Assembly (NCBI GenBank): GCA_002812745.2
Contig: NCSJ02000330.1
Coordinates: 1 to 45,575, forward strand
Direction of reading: 5' to 3'
Origin: Scytalidium lignicola
Lineage: Eukaryota; Ascomycota; Leotiomycetes
Length of the DNA: 45,575 nucleotides
In this document: one piece after another, positions 11,594-24,445 of the stretch
Layout of the letters: each line of letters begins with the position of its first letter
Numbering within the stretch: position 1 is the first letter of the stretch
Notes under the pieces: generated by a model
What the model was told of the DNA's origin: nothing
The model's input: the letters and a program-made list of their open reading frames with translations, nothing else
Database searches by the model: none
Program-made: the position numbers and the translations under genes

Positions 11594-11962
11594 AATTGAA
11601 TTAATTTTCCTGGGATTAGATAATTGAAAAGGCACGTTTGGGTATCTCAAAGTATTAGAAGAAAAAAACAAATAAATTCCAGAGAAAACCCATACGCGTC
11701 AACGAAAGGAACAATCACATTATCACAATATTTTGTCAAACGTCCTCAGTTGTCTGACGTCTCAGACCCTTGACAGCCTCCAATTCAACAGATACGGAAG
11801 CTACGATCCAGCCCGCCAACACGCCCCCTGATGACGCTAAACCTATCTTAGCGTTCAGCCCACCACCACCCCTCCTTGACTGAGCTCCTCACAAGCTTAC
11901 ACGTCCATCATAAATAGCACCAACCAACAAAAAAGCTCCGAACAGCCAAAGCAAAAGATAAC
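11594..11962. promoter_or_regulatory. Divergent promoter of the DUF3074 gene and RIB4
   Basis: The 369-bp gap between two start codons on opposite strands must contain both promoters. No strong TATA box or known operator stands out. The RIB4 side carries an A-rich leader just before its ATG. Confidence 0.5.
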
Positions 11963-12799
<837 letters not shown>

Positions 12800-13058
12800 A
12801 TAGACTATATATATTTTTTCTTGGATTTACAAGATTGGTATCGGAGTTGTTTAACAAAAGAATTTTTAAAAAAAAAACAAATAAGGTAGACATCCGAATT
12901 ATATTACTACACATTGTGGCATGTTCCGTGCTATACAAATATAGATCTTGATTCAATGATCCATTATCCAATGCCAGATCTTTTAAAGCCAGCCCCACTT
13001 GCGCCATGCCTTTGTACCGAGAGTCTTCCTTTCTCTTTCTATCTTGCAGATTGTTTGA

Positions 13059-15825
13059 TTACTGAGTAGCAAAATTTAACATCTCCCTCAATCCATTGTT
13101 GTCCTTATTCTTTTTCCACAGAGACTTTTTCTTCTCCCTCTTCTTTGCCATCTCCTCCCATGCTTGGTCATCATCCTCATCGTCAGAAGCGCTAACAGGT
13201 TTCTTCGCTAATTTACTAGATGCTGGGATGTGCTTATCCCAGTTTTGAAGTGCACCAGACATAGTGGATGCCCTGACAGACTTTACTTCCACCGGCGGTG
13301 GTGCTTGTGAAACTGGTCTGTACCGACCTGGCAACCCGATATTGCTTCGTTCGGATGGGGCGATTGATGGAGCATAACCACCTCCGTTACCATTTATCGA
13401 AGGAGTAAACCCAGCCTGCAGCCAATTTGATCCAAGACCAGAATCCATCATGGTCATTGCCCGTGGTTGTCTAATGCTCATATTCTGGCTAGCAGGTCGC
13501 TGATACTCTGATGGGGCTGGTTGCTGCAGCACAGGAGGATTTTGTGCTGCGGCACTTGGCCCGGTGGTCATCATTTGCATGAACTGTAGCTGCATTGTCA
13601 TGAATTGCTGCATCTGTTGGGTCATGACTATCTGAGCTTGGTCCCCTGGCGACAACATCATTGGATTTTGCGGCCCCATCCCACTGTACATGTTAGGAGG
13701 TGTTGAGTTTCTACCAACGAGTCCGCCGAAGCCCGGTGGTTGTGCAGGGTATTCGCCTTGAGGATTCGGACTACCTCTTCGCAGAGCCCGAGATCTCTCT
13801 TCTCCAGCAATAACACCCACAAGACCTCCAGGGGGAACACCCCAAGCCGGGCCACCAGGGGCCGGGCCGTTGGGTATTGGTCCTCCATGAACGGATCCTG
13901 AACCGCCACCGAACGAAAGTGACTCACGATACGAAGGATTGACCACGCTTGCACCAAAGTACGGGTCTTCTGGTAATTTTCTTGCAAACACGGGAAGGTG
14001 AGAGGACGATTGTCCAGCACCCGACATCATCGAAGCACGCAGGTTAGGATTAGAACCCATACTTTGCATTGGTGGCTTGTTCTTATTCGGGAACCCATGG
14101 GCAGCGAGTATGCCAAGCGGAATCTCTTCATCTTCCTCTTCGTCGTTATCTGCAGGGGTTGGGATAGCGAAGCTGCCCAAGTTAGGTGAACTCTGAGAGC
14201 CAGTCGTACTTGGACGCAAAGGCATCGGGTTGGTTTCTCCGGTCACTTTCATCATCTGCTGTCGGTACACCGCCATATGTGCCTCCTGTTTTCGTCGTTG
14301 TTTTGCAAGTTCCTTCTTCTTCTCAGCATCGTCCTCTTCCTCTTCATATGTTTCCTCATCATCCTCGTCATCTGAGGGCCGGTCCCCAAGGCTTATCATT
14401 CTTTCTCGGTCTTGTTTGTATCTTTCGAACTGAGCCGCAGTCATGGCTCTACCTGCTACGCTATCTCTTGTGGATGGCAGACTCGACTGTTCTTGGAACC
14501 GCTCAGCTAAGCTGGCGGATGCCATTATGGTCTCGTCAAACATGCTGTCGTGTGGGGGTGACCAGGCTTTCTCGACCTGAACCGCTGGGGGATCTCGTAG
14601 TTGTCGGCTGGCGTGGACAGATTCGCGCAAAATCCTGGCATCCTCGTCAATAGTTTCTTCGTGCTGCTTAGCGGACGACTCTCTAGTCGCTGAGACTCCG
14701 CTGACACTCCTCAATCCGGTGTGTATGCCACTTCCTGGTCGTAGTGCGTGCGGTATATCATGGGACAACTCTTTTCGAGATATTCCATGAACAGGTGGTG
14801 GAGGAGGAGTAGAATTAGACATCAGTCCCTCATCCGAATGGTTGCTGGCCCAAGAATGTGGTGGTGGTTCGACCGGCTCAGTTTTATCTGTGTTGATCCG
14901 CGACGGCTGGTTAGGCCGGTTTGAGCCATATGATTTTGTCATGCTTGTCTCAGTAGAGTGTTCCTGGATTCTATTGTTAACTTTTATGTAAATGCGGATT
15001 CTGACGTGAGATTTTTCGCTTACAGGGCTGTGAGACATGGCTCTGTTGGCATTGGCATCCAGAATAGCACTCTTACGTTTTGCAAGACCTGCAAACATGT
15101 CACCAAAATCACCTCCGAGACTCAAGCCGCCAAGTTCTACATCTTCAAACTTTGATGGTGTAGCAGTACTGGCATAGCTGGAAGTTGTCACTGCTCTATC
15201 TCGCCTAAACGCTAGAGAATTTCGCTCAGTATCCGGAGAGACCGGAGATTGGTCCTGATCCTTTGGGGGTACGGGAATTGGAGGCTTTTGCCGTCCAAAC
15301 GAGAAAGTTCGGCCAGCATTTCTCAGGGAGAAGGCAGACGACTTCGGTACAGGCGGGAGCGGGATGTTATCATAAGGTTTATCCAGGGGTGATTTCCACT
15401 CTCCAGCCGGATGTGCATCCATGGATGATGGTGCGGTTGAGGCTGCACTTAATCGGGATGAGTTATCTGTTGTCGAGATGGTATTCGTGTGAGAAGCCCC
15501 ACTTCCACTTTTTATATAAAAGTCAGTGATGCAGTTCTATGAAGTTCTACCCGTCGACAGAGCAAGCGCCAGTCTCTACCATTACTTACCGGCTTCCTTT
15601 CATATCCTCGAACATGTTCTCATCATTCTCTAGTGGGTAGGTTTGTTGACGGATGACCGAGGACCTTCCCAGCTTTATCCCAGCATCAAATGAGTGGCTG
15701 TGAGCAGGTTGTCGTTCGAAGACCTTGAAGGACGATGGGGATTCTACTTCCGGTTCCTTTTGCGCAATTTCGAGGGCATTCGAGGACGATTTGCGTCGCC
15801 CAAAGCTCTTTGGAAATCTCGGCAT
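13059..15825 (-). CDS. Large, mostly disordered fungal protein of unknown function
   Basis: Two exons: 15825-15590 and 15507-13059, 894 aa. The donor is GTAAGT. A CACTGAC branch-point-like sequence precedes the AAAAAG acceptor, which restores frame (MKGSR-GSGASH); the neighbouring GGAAG acceptor also fits, so the junction may move by two codons. The N-terminus is MPRFPKSFGRRKSS. There follow Ser/Pro-rich segments with poly-Pro (STPPPPPVHG), a highly acidic then basic probable coiled coil at about residues 438-499 (DDEDDEETYEEEEDD, KKKELAKQRRKQE), a likely conserved short motif IPLGILAAHGFPNKNKPP (about 541-558), a Gln/Met-rich run (QQMQQFMTMQLQFMQMM) and a charged C-terminus (WEEMAKKREKKKSLWKKNK). 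It could be a scaffold or cytoskeleton/polarity-associated protein, but no catalytic domain is recognised and no function is assigned. Confidence 0.8.
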
Positions 15826-18800
15826 ATAGTTCGTAAGTGAGGGTGTAAAATGTGCAAGAGATTCTGCTCTCTCAAAAGTCGTGTACGGTCGGCAGATGAA
15901 ATAAAGGTATTATCATAAAAATGTACGAAAGAATACCACGAAAATATGTGTAAAGAAGGACAATGATGTACTATGAATTAGGTTTGGGGGTGGGTTTTGG
16001 ACGAAAGAAAACGGTGCTTTTGACGGGTACGTGAACGAAAGGACCTGATACACAGCCCAAGGGCCAGAAGTTAGCACGGCTTCTCCGAGCAAAATGCAGC
16101 TATCCGCGCTCTGGGCCGTTGTGCACGCATGCCAGTGTCAAAAGAATCGCGTGGCTGGCTCGTCAAGACGAATACCTTTTGGTGTTCGTCGAACAGGCTC
16201 AGGCTATTTTGGAGGAACGATTTTAAGAATAAAAATAGGGAGACCGGGACGTCGCAGCGTAAGATCTCGCGGCGTAGACGTGGTGATCAGAGGAGTGCAG
16301 TTCAGATAAAAGCTCCCCCCATCTATCTATAAAGCGACGTCGATTTTCTCGAAGCTATCGTTGAAGTGTGTGGATTGGTTGAGAGCAATTGATTTGTTGA
16401 TCGTTGGCGATCCAAATTTAGACAGGGCGAAGGCGATGGCGTGGGCGTGTCCGAAGCATGGAAATCCGTTGGCCAGAGAGAGAGGAAGCGTTCACCGAAG
16501 AAGAAGAAGAAGAGAAGTGAGATACTTACGAGGCAAAAACTGGACGAAATGGGGAGAGAAGAGATTAAAGACTAAGGTTGGAGTTGAGGCACATCGGAGA
16601 GGTGCACATAGGTTGGCAATGAGGGATGAAAGGAGAACAGGAAGTTGTTGTTCGCAAAACTCGTGTTCAGCAGAGCTAGGATGTGTGGTGGCCATGGAAC
16701 TTTGCCAGAAATAGTGAGGTCGTGACTCGCTTGTACCTGAGGCTACGANCGGCCCTGGGTCAGCCAGCAAGGCCCAAGCAGACGGTCGCATGTCAGGGCC
16801 TCGAGGGGGAAGCCTTTCACGCTCTTTTCGCCTTCCGCCTTTCTGCTTTCTGGATAATACTGTAACTTATTCCAGCCCAGCCCAGCCCAGCTAGCCAAGC
16901 CAGTCAGCCTCCCCTTCCCAGCCCCAGCACCTACAACCTACATGGACAGGACTGTACAGGACTCCATAAGGTCGGCGGGTAAAGAACTGGGATTCCGCAA
17001 AATTTACGGGACTTTTTTTTTTTTTTACGAGTACATCCGTGCACCACAAGGGCAACTGAGCAAGGAATCGTCTAAAGCACGACGACCATATATTCCTGCC
17101 ATGGTTTGATCTTGGAAAGGTGTACGGTACGTCCGTACTGCACTTCCCATTCTGCTGCGTATAGTATCTCCGGACCGTAACTTGCAGTACAAGTGCATTT
17201 CCCGGCGGATACACCGGAAGGAGCTTTTCTTCTACTTTTTCTTCATCTTCATTCTCATCCCGGCTTGCTGCTGCTTTGGGAGATTTCCTCCAGCGCCGTA
17301 TCCAAGTCCCACAAGATGTCTTACTACAATAATACCGCCTGATTTTCCCCCCTCCCTTCTCTTTCAGGCGCCTGGCAATGGCGACACGCCGACACCGAAC
17401 TGTGGCTGACAACGGCTCTAAACAACCACACGCCAGCCCCGCAAACTTCTCCTATTTTAATTATTTTTACCACCAGCGGNAAAAAAAAAGCACAAAGCAA
17501 ACTGCTCAAAAGAAGAGAAGGTAGATTGTAATTATTTGAACGCCAACAGACGCTAACTCCACTAGTTTCCATTAATTGTCCCTAGATAAGGCCCAAAAAA
17601 GATCTCCCTAGGCCCGAGCTTTATTTTGTGTAGTATCATCTCGTATGTCGTCACTCACACGTGAAATGCTGAACCTTCTTAGTAGTAGTACACAGTAGTT
17701 TCTCGTATNAAAAAAGGATACCGGGCGCCCTTCCGACATCCCCCTTCGATGTCGGCAGCTTCGAATCTAAACCTACCCGGACATCAAGGGTCCTGCAGTT
17801 TATATATACAGTATAAAAAACTCTTAACAACGACAATTTTCCTAATATCGGGAAAATGCACAAGAAAAAAGTTCTCATACAAACCTTTTTACTTATTTTG
17901 GATGCCAACTTCACCGAGATCCATTTTATTGTCTTACTCCAATTTTGCTGGACTCAGACCACGTGTAGGCGAGCTCTGGCTCACTGGGCTCCAGAACCAA
18001 CCTCCTGTTTTACCCCCTGAGAGATGCTTCTTCTTCCCACAATGCAATGCCGCCCCATTAATAATTTTGCCCCTAGCGGGCCGATCAATCGTATTTGTAC
18101 ATTCAATCCTCATTTGTCATGATTTCCAAGGGACCACAAAAATCGGTGATAAATCTCTGGCTTGTTCACTTCTACTCTTTTTCCCAACCGTGCCAGCAAT
18201 GCGTGCTATAGTGGCACAGTGGGGCTGGTTGTTGTTGTTGTTGTTCCGTCTGCGCGGCGCAAAATTATCAACTTGGACAATTCCTTAACCCAATGTAAAA
18301 TAAAAAAAAGTTTGTAGCTTAAAAGGTATGATCAGCCCAGCTGATAAGTTTAATGGATCCACCTTCGTTCCGTTACGTCAACCTTGTTGATCCTTTCTCC
18401 TCGATCTCGATCTTCTCCAAAGTAGCTCGCAGACAAGCTAATCAAGCATTTCTTGCATTAACTTTGTAGTCGGGGACCGAGGCGTGCGTGGTTACAGGAA
18501 AGTTTAACATGGCTCCCCCCCCCCTCCCCTTCCCTTCGGGATGACGGGATGATGATGCGGTTTTCGAACAATTAACTTACAGATTTACTCCGTACGGAGA
18601 GTGTGCTTACTATATTTCCTTTTTCTTCNTTTTTTTTGCCTTGTAACTTTCCAGTAGAACGGGGATGCCTGTAAAACCTATAAATACACCTCTGGCGAGG
18701 CGCAGTCCAACAACCCTTTTTAATCCCTGGATGATCAATCCTTCCTTACTCCTAGATTATCAATTGAATACAAATTTGTTTTCGATAAAACTGTGGTAAT

Positions 18801-19106
18801 CTATCCTTTACTTCTAAAGTACTCGCTGGACTAAAATCTTAACAATCTCTTTGAGACCAAGATATATATTAACTAATCAATACAATGATTTGAGCCGATT
18901 GGACTGTTTCATAACAGGAAGCAATACCTGCAGTCTCGACCATAGAACTCATTCCCACTCTAACAAATACCGTAATTTAGATATGCTCATATTCTAATCA
19001 TTTTCAAAGCATACAAAGACTTTTGGGGAGCGCTAAACTGAGCTCCATTCCTCTATCAAAACGCCATGATGACAAGCCCCTTAACAAGAATCCTCCCAAA
19101 CATCAT
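15826..19106. other. Gene-poor 3.3-kb interval
   Basis: This separates the start of the disordered-protein gene from the end of the CDF gene. No coding region is convincing; frames are short and low-complexity. Visible landmarks are single Ns at 16749, 17480, 17709 and 18629 (the last three next to homopolymer runs), a CCCAG tandem run near 16872-16892, a TTG microsatellite near 18227-18245 and palindromic GTACGG/CCGTAC motifs at 17122-17138 and 18588-18599. The part next to 15826 should hold that gene's promoter and leader. Confidence 0.5.
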
Positions 19107-20855
19107 TTATTCACCCTGCTGTTGCATATGTGTAGGCAGATTATAACTGGCATAGTCTAGATGGACAAATGCTCGATCCACGGTTGGTACAGACTCCAAC
19201 ACATATTGCAACGACTCCCCAAGATCGTGACTGTCTTTGAGATTTATATTCTCATCAAGGACGATATCCACTTCGACATTTAGCTTATCTCCTGCATGAT
19301 AGGCGTGTAACCCTTGTATATGTTTAATCGTCTTAGCAAATCGCATAGTGAGATACAACAGGACATTTCTTTCATCAGCCGTTGCTGCTGCACCGGTAAG
19401 GTTGCGGATGTGTCCTGCTGAAGTACCAGCCCAGTTGAAAATCACAAATAGTGATAACAAGAGACCACCAAGGGCATCAAGCCACCATAACTTAAGGTAG
19501 AAACCCACTTAAAAGGTGTTAGTAGCAAAGATATACGTTAGGGGTTAATTTAAGACACACCTAATGGGAAAATAATACTGAAAATATTGAAGACAACATC
19601 CGTCTCGGCATCCTGAGCAAGTGCTTGGACGCTAGAATTGCGGATAAGACGACACCACAACCAGCACAAAGCTTTTATTAATACAGTGGTTGCCATGATT
19701 ATCAAAGATGGCAGACCTAATTCGATGATCGAATGGTCCTCCGAGCTTAAGCGACTAATACACTCTAGTGAAACTTGAAAGAAAGATGTAACTATGATTA
19801 CTGAGAAAACTAGTACGCCAAGAGGTTCAAGGCGCCGTCGGCCAACAGGGTATCGGTATTGATCTTGTCTTTCAATCATTCTAGATGTCGTCCACACGAT
19901 TGCAGTACTCAAGAAGTCCAGAGCCGCATCAACCAAGCTGGCAAGCACTGAAAGCGAGCTTGTCAGCGCAATAACTGCTATCTTCCCACCTAGCAAGACC
20001 GTATTGGCGATAAGGTTTATATATATTGCCACCCGGACAACTGGATCGTTACTCTCAACTGAATCATTTTCATAACCTGGAATATCTGGTCTTGGACCAT
20101 CATAGTCTTCGTCCTCCTGGAGAAGAGGGGTTGACTCAGCTGAGACTTTATAAAGATCCCGCGGCGTTCGTTTTATCTTTTTTGGAGGGGTTTTGTCCCC
20201 GTTAGGGGATCCTGAAGCCTCTCCAGTTGACAAACGTGAGTCTTCACAAATGGTAGCAGGAACTGCGACATTGTTATAAGCGTATTCGTTCAATAGATCG
20301 TGAGGAAGCGAGGAATCCAAGAGACGGTCAATATAGATATATTGCTGAATTAGAGAGTTTGTTCGTTCATAATACTTTCGTCTAGGGGCGCGATCAGTAT
20401 AAAGCCCTGTTCAATTGAGCTAGCACCTACATAGGCTTGCGCATGTTTTTCAACTCCTCCTCCGTCTTCCAGTACCTCTCCCAACGGTATCGAGGATTGC
20501 TATTTCCAATAAGTCTCTGACTTCGCATTTGAGGTCCCATGAGTACGGCGCTCATGCGTCTGTCATCAGTGCGTTTATATCCATTCTCGTCCACTTCTGC
20601 TCTAGAACCTCTTCGACTCCAAACGCCATTGAAATAACTTTCTTCATCCTCTGGTTCTCGCCCACGGAATGATGCAGCCCTGCGAGGTGAATTGATATAT
20701 AATGAAGTGCTTGATCGTGAAGAAATCAGCTGGTTGAGGACACCTTGCCCATGGGTCGTCATAGGACTTGCATCTTCATTCAGCGGGAGGAATCCACGAG
20801 GACGTGGAATTCGACCAAATTTAGGAGGAGACTCCGAATAATTTTCGGTTGCCAT
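19107..20855 (-). CDS. Cation diffusion facilitator (CDF) metal transporter, Mft-like
   Basis: Predicted divalent-metal/proton antiporter, 548 aa. Three exons: 20855-20431, 20381-19561 and 19507-19107. The introns are 49 nt (GTAGGT...CCTAG) and 53 nt (GTGTGT...TTAAG). Frame-preserving joins give KNMRKP-IRKYYERTNS and SIIFPL-VGFYLKLWW. There is a long hydrophilic N-terminus, and RYRWERYWKTEEELKNM then a coiled-coil-like YYERTNSLIQQYIYIDRLL precede the membrane part. About six membrane segments are visible. The metal-site aspartates are present as DAALD (segment 2) and DAETD (segment 5). The C-terminal ferredoxin-like domain ends in DRAFVHLDY. This architecture is typical of fungal Mn/Zn/Fe CDF proteins. 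The metal and the membrane (vacuole, ER or Golgi) cannot be told from sequence. Confidence 0.92.
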
Positions 20856-21289
20856 TGTTGAAGAATGAATGAATGTTGGTCACCTCTGGGGCAATTATGG
20901 GTTACTACCTCATACAGAGGCAAAGATTATCGGACATCTGAAAAATGTTAGGAAGGCTGGAAAGAATGCTAAACTAATTAGAATACCAACCTTGATCGAT
21001 AAGGCTATCAGTTCTTAGCCTTGGTCCTAGCTTTGTTTTGGCCAATGCTCTTTACCGAATACGGATATGTTAGATCTACGGCCGGTAATCGTCGGCTCCT
21101 CTTTCGTCGTCAGTGGTGAAAGCATGATGGAATGCTTAAGACCGACAATTATATTTAGTCACGAAACTGTTCCTTAATCAAGTATAAACTAGACATAGTG
21201 AATGCTGCCCATTTTCAAATCTTCTTTCGACCTATTTGATTACTATATAGCTTTTCAATGTCGTGAGATTGAGTGGTCGATCCTTTACG

Positions 21290-21490
21290 ATGAATGCTGC
21301 TGTAAATCAACGCGTGAAAATCGCCCGTGAGTGCTTCATTAGTTCCATTAAGCCCTCAACAATCTGCCAGCTGGCTTCCTCATACAATGACGGTGAACCT
21401 TGCGAAATATTTCAAGAGCCGATGACGGGGAGCTATAATATATGCTGCCCTGTACATTTCCCATCACAATGCACCTCAGATAGTTGTTGA
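21290..21490 (+). pseudogene. Possible fragment of an aminoglycoside-phosphotransferase-like kinase
   Basis: The frame from the ATG at 21290 reads through about 66 residues and stops at 21490. Its end, CEIFQEPMTGSYNICCPVHF, resembles the glycine-loop start of fungal APH/choline-kinase-like proteins, where a GSYN(V/I)C-type turn is followed by a hydrophobic strand. No downstream catalytic HGD or DFD motif was found in the following 700 bp, so this may be a truncated copy. The match is by eye and weak. Confidence 0.3.
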
Positions 21491-21636
21491 GTTTGCTAAA
21501 GAGTGGTTTTGCTCGATTTTGAGGTAAATTTCAGTGATCGACCAAACCAGAGATCGACTAGACCGGGAATTACGTTATCTGACAGTTGGAGGTTGGTATG
21601 CCTCCACGTTGACCTACGCTAGGCAGCCAATCTCTT

Positions 21637-21644
21637 TATATATA
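21637..21644 (+). promoter_or_regulatory. TATA box with upstream CCAAT for the small gene at 21693
   Basis: TATATATA sits 49 bp before the ATG and a CCAAT lies just upstream of it, near 21627. The following leader is pyrimidine-rich and then CA-rich (AACAACAACAAT) directly before the ATG, as is common for expressed fungal genes. Confidence 0.5.
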
Positions 21645-21692
21645 GATTCTCTCTCTGTAACCTCAGATTTCTCCATAGTCAACAACAACAAT

Positions 21693-22181
21693 ATGACTAC
21701 ACATCCCATGGGGCCCGGCTCGTTTAAATTCGTCAAAATTCGTCAGGAAAACATTCATATACAAGGATATCAACCTGTAAGAATCTTTCATTTCCAACAA
21801 AAGGTCAATCAGGACATTTTTTGTTTCAAAGCAACAACACTAAAAGTAGCCTCAAGTAGCCTCCCAAGCCCCATGAGATATGTTCTAAGACTTTTTTTCT
21901 CCTTAATACGTTAGTGTCTAGAACCTGCTGTTGCAAGCTCACTACCATACTCGGTTGCTCCAGCCGAAGCTACTGTCCTTGTCCTTGATCCCCAAACAGG
22001 GGGTTATAAGGAGGTAATGGAGTACCTCAAGGTCAGCTCCATCCCTGTTGTAGCTACCGTACCAGCACCATCACCCCTTCTTCCATATTATCATGATATT
22101 CGATCGAATATAATGAAAGGTGGAGGGCTCGACTCAACACCTGTATGTTGTGCCTTCGATGAACTTACCGCTCATTATTAA
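21693..22181 (+). CDS. Small two-exon orphan protein
   Basis: Proposed gene of 116 aa. Exon 1 is 21693-21776 (28 codons, MTTHPMGPGSFKFVKIRQEN...) and exon 2 is 21915-22181 (begins CLEPAVASSLPYSV, ends CCAFDELTAHY). The 138-nt intron has GTAAGA and GTTAG ends, phase 0. Support comes from an intact exon-2 frame in otherwise AT-rich DNA, a good TATA/leader upstream, and a splice that joins the two frames. No signal peptide or membrane segment is visible. The middle contains PAEATVLVLDPQTGGYKEVM and a Pro-rich PVPAPSPLLPYY-like stretch. No family is recognised. It could be a lineage-specific gene or a decayed part of a larger one. Confidence 0.5.
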
Positions 22182-23431
22182 GTCCGTAGAGCTGAGATTG
22201 AATCAAAAATTCGACTTCGACAACAACTTCTTTTGACATGACAAATATACTACAACTTCAATTCGAATCATCATCTTTAATCAACGCACTAACAGTGCTT
22301 GCTCGTACCGTTGTTTTGGCACGGTTGTAAAAGCATCATAAGCAGCCATTTCGCTTTAAGGGTCGTTTATGAACTATGAACGCTGATACCATTCGCTTAA
22401 AGTTAAGAGCAAGCATACTTTATAGTATGAGCTCTGATTAAGTATTAGAAGATGCTTTAAGATTGTAAAATGTTTAGAGGCCAAGGAAGTTAGATAAGAT
22501 TCGGCGGAATGAATCTATCCCTCTTTCCAGCAGTAGCTTTACGCCTGAGGTTTATTATCTTTCATTCATAAACACGACTTAAGAGGAATGGTGTACGAGT
22601 TTGTCCGGAGGAATATTTTCAAGCTTGCTCTCTTAAGGATGGTCTTCTTTACAAAGAAGTCAGTTAACCCGAAATATACTCAAAAGAGTCTATTTCAGTT
22701 AGATAAGAGGAGCTCTAGGTTTTGGCTAGTTGTTCTTATTTACAGACTAGAAATGTCCTCCTGTTTTTTTTACCTTCCCTAGTAAAATAATGATAATCAA
22801 CTTTAAGCTTAAATGTATCTCCGTACCTCGTCTGCCCCGCTTCCCTAGACTTAACCCCGCATTATGAGGAACAACTTGACAAGACTTATATCAAACCGTT
22901 TCTAATACGTTGAAATATAAAATTCCCATATAACATTTACTTTAAACAAAGAGGGCTTTATTTTAAAAATGAATATTTGTAAGGATAATGTATCGTCAAT
23001 GAAGATGTTTATGATATGATTCAACGTATCTTTTCTTCTGCGAAACTTCTTCCGTTAATGTAATTAGACTTACTACTCATATCAGCAACTGAGAATCACA
23101 AATATGCACTTCCTACTTAAGTAATATTTCTTCACTTTTCGCAAATTCATCATCTCACAAATAATTCATAACTGGAACATATTTCTCGTTTGAGTTATAT
23201 TTTTATTTTGCTATATAAATGAATTATGATCCGAGGATAAGGAGCGACTTTATCATCATCATATCCCATAAACCATATTCGATACAAACATGTTGTTACA
23301 AAATACATCCTTTGATCCATGCATTCCTGGAAAAAAACTCCCAAAAATCCTACATCGATGAATTAGATACCGCATTTCGAAAAGTACCCGAAGAAAAGTC
23401 TTGGATGGAAACGAGGTAATGAGAGATCATT
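22182..23431. other. AT-rich gap without a recognisable gene
   Basis: Strongly AT-rich, with only short frames on both strands. The composition resembles the TE-decayed parts further along, and RIP-type mutation is possible. No inverted repeat pair or coding signature was found. Confidence 0.5.
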
Positions 23432-24061
23432 TTAAGAGATAGTGATCTTGCGGGTCTCATGCTTCTTCGCCTTGGGGACGACGATGGATAGGATGCCATT
23501 CTTCATGGATGCGGTAACCGCGTCATGGTCAACACGGCCAGGGAAGCTGAATGACCGTGCGAACTCGCCAACACTGCGCTCGGAGACCCAGTATTTAGCC
23601 TGTGGCTCTTCGGGCTTCTTTAGCTCTTCCTTGGCTAGTTCGCTGGCGTTGGTGTCCGGAGTAGCGGGTTCATCTGGATCGTCCTCAGCTGTAGGCTGGT
23701 GCTCCTTGTGGCTTTCGATTTGTTTCTGTTCTTGAGCATCGCCTTCGATGAAGCCTTGAGGTGGAGTTCCGGCTGTGTAAGATCTCTCGGACCGGCCTCG
23801 GATGGTTAATGTGTTCTCATCCGTGAACTCAATGCTGACATCTTTCTGGTCAATGCCAGGGAGTTCACCGTGGAGTTCGTATGAGTTTTCTACCTCCTTA
23901 ACATCGAACTTGGGAGTGATCAGCTTCTGATGTCCACGATGCCGATGACCATGTCCGCCTGTTCGATTGTAGTTATCGAAGTCATCGAGCAAACGGAAGA
24001 GTGGATGAAAGGAGGAAGCAGAAGTATCAACGTCAATGAATGATCTTGGGAAGAGAGACAT
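23432..24061 (-). CDS. hsp30: HSP30-type small heat-shock protein (Hsp20/alpha-crystallin)
   Basis: ATP-independent holdase chaperone, 209 aa from the ATG at 24061 (MSLFPRSFIDVD). An in-frame ATG at 24178 would add 39 residues, but it lies about where transcription should begin given the TATA box at 24210, so the inner start is preferred. The alpha-crystallin domain starts at PKFDVKEVENSYELHGELPG, continues with VSIEFTDENTLTIRGRSE, and resumes with SVGEFARSFSFPGRVD and GILSIVVPK. The domain is split by a hydrophilic insertion of about 60 residues rich in Glu, Pro and Thr, as in fungal HSP30 proteins. The basic tail is KKHETRKITIS. The heat-shock elements upstream fit strong heat induction. 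Confidence 0.95.
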   Translation of the reverse strand: MSLFPRSFIDVDTSASSFHPLFRLLDDFDNYNRTGGHGHRHRGHQKLITPKFDVKEVENSYELHGELPGIDQKDVSIEFTDENTLTIRGRSERSYTAGTPPQGFIEGDAQEQKQIESHKEHQPTAEDDPDEPATPDTNASELAKEELKKPEEPQAKYWVSERSVGEFARSFSFPGRVDHDAVTASMKNGILSIVVPKAKKHETRKITIS

Positions 24062-24209
24062 CGTGCGAGTTTGTGGTTTGAAGATGAGATGTTTTGTTGT
24101 TTGTGAGACTGGTAGTCTTCTTGAAAATGTTCGATAAGGCTGCATAAAGCTTTTGCTGGTTGTTTTTCTGATGGACAAAGAGGAAGATATTGAGAGCCTT
24201 TACCTACAA

Positions 24210-24216
24210 TTATATA
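24210..24216 (-). promoter_or_regulatory. TATA box of the small heat-shock gene
   Basis: Read on the minus strand this is TATATAA, 13 bp downstream of a perfect heat-shock element and about 150 bp before the chosen ATG. Confidence 0.7.
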
Positions 24217-24229
24217 CTCACAACTTAAA

Positions 24230-24247
24230 TTCTAGAAGATTCAAGAA
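24230..24247 (-). promoter_or_regulatory. Perfect four-unit heat-shock element
   Basis: TTCtaGAAgaTTCaaGAA: four alternating 5-bp nTTCn/nGAAn units without a mismatch, directly upstream of the TATA box. This is the classical binding site of trimeric Hsf1. Confidence 0.9.
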
Positions 24248-24274
24248 ATCAGGAGATCATCAATTGCCAACACA

Positions 24275-24445
24275 TTCGAGAAGCATCATGATCTCACTAT
24301 AAGAGAGGGGAGTGTCACTAGAATCTGTATTTGTGATGGAGGGCATTCTAGTAGATTCGACGGGGCGACGCTGAGTGACATCAATTGATGGGGCATTCTA
24401 GCACATTCTGCAAGTCACTTTGGGGTATTTGAGAACATTCTGGAA
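24275..24445 (-). promoter_or_regulatory. Upstream heat-shock-element cluster
   Basis: Further units lie upstream of the main element: TTCgaGAA (24275-24282), degenerate TTCtaGTAgaTTC (24346-24358) and TTCtaGCAcaTTC (24396-24408), and a perfect three-unit GAAcaTTCtgGAA (24433-24445). The two degenerate elements share the flank GGGCATTCTAG, so one may be a duplication of the other. Confidence 0.75.

Noticed and set aside
13998..14653. Plus-strand frames inside the large disordered gene
   Set aside because: They are antisense shadows of a long continuous minus-strand coding exon with normal low-complexity protein composition.
24062..24178. Longer N-terminus for the small heat-shock protein
   Set aside because: The upstream ATG lies about 30 bp below the TATA box, close to the expected transcription start, and the 39 extra residues look like translated leader. 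A mitochondrial-type presequence cannot be wholly excluded.
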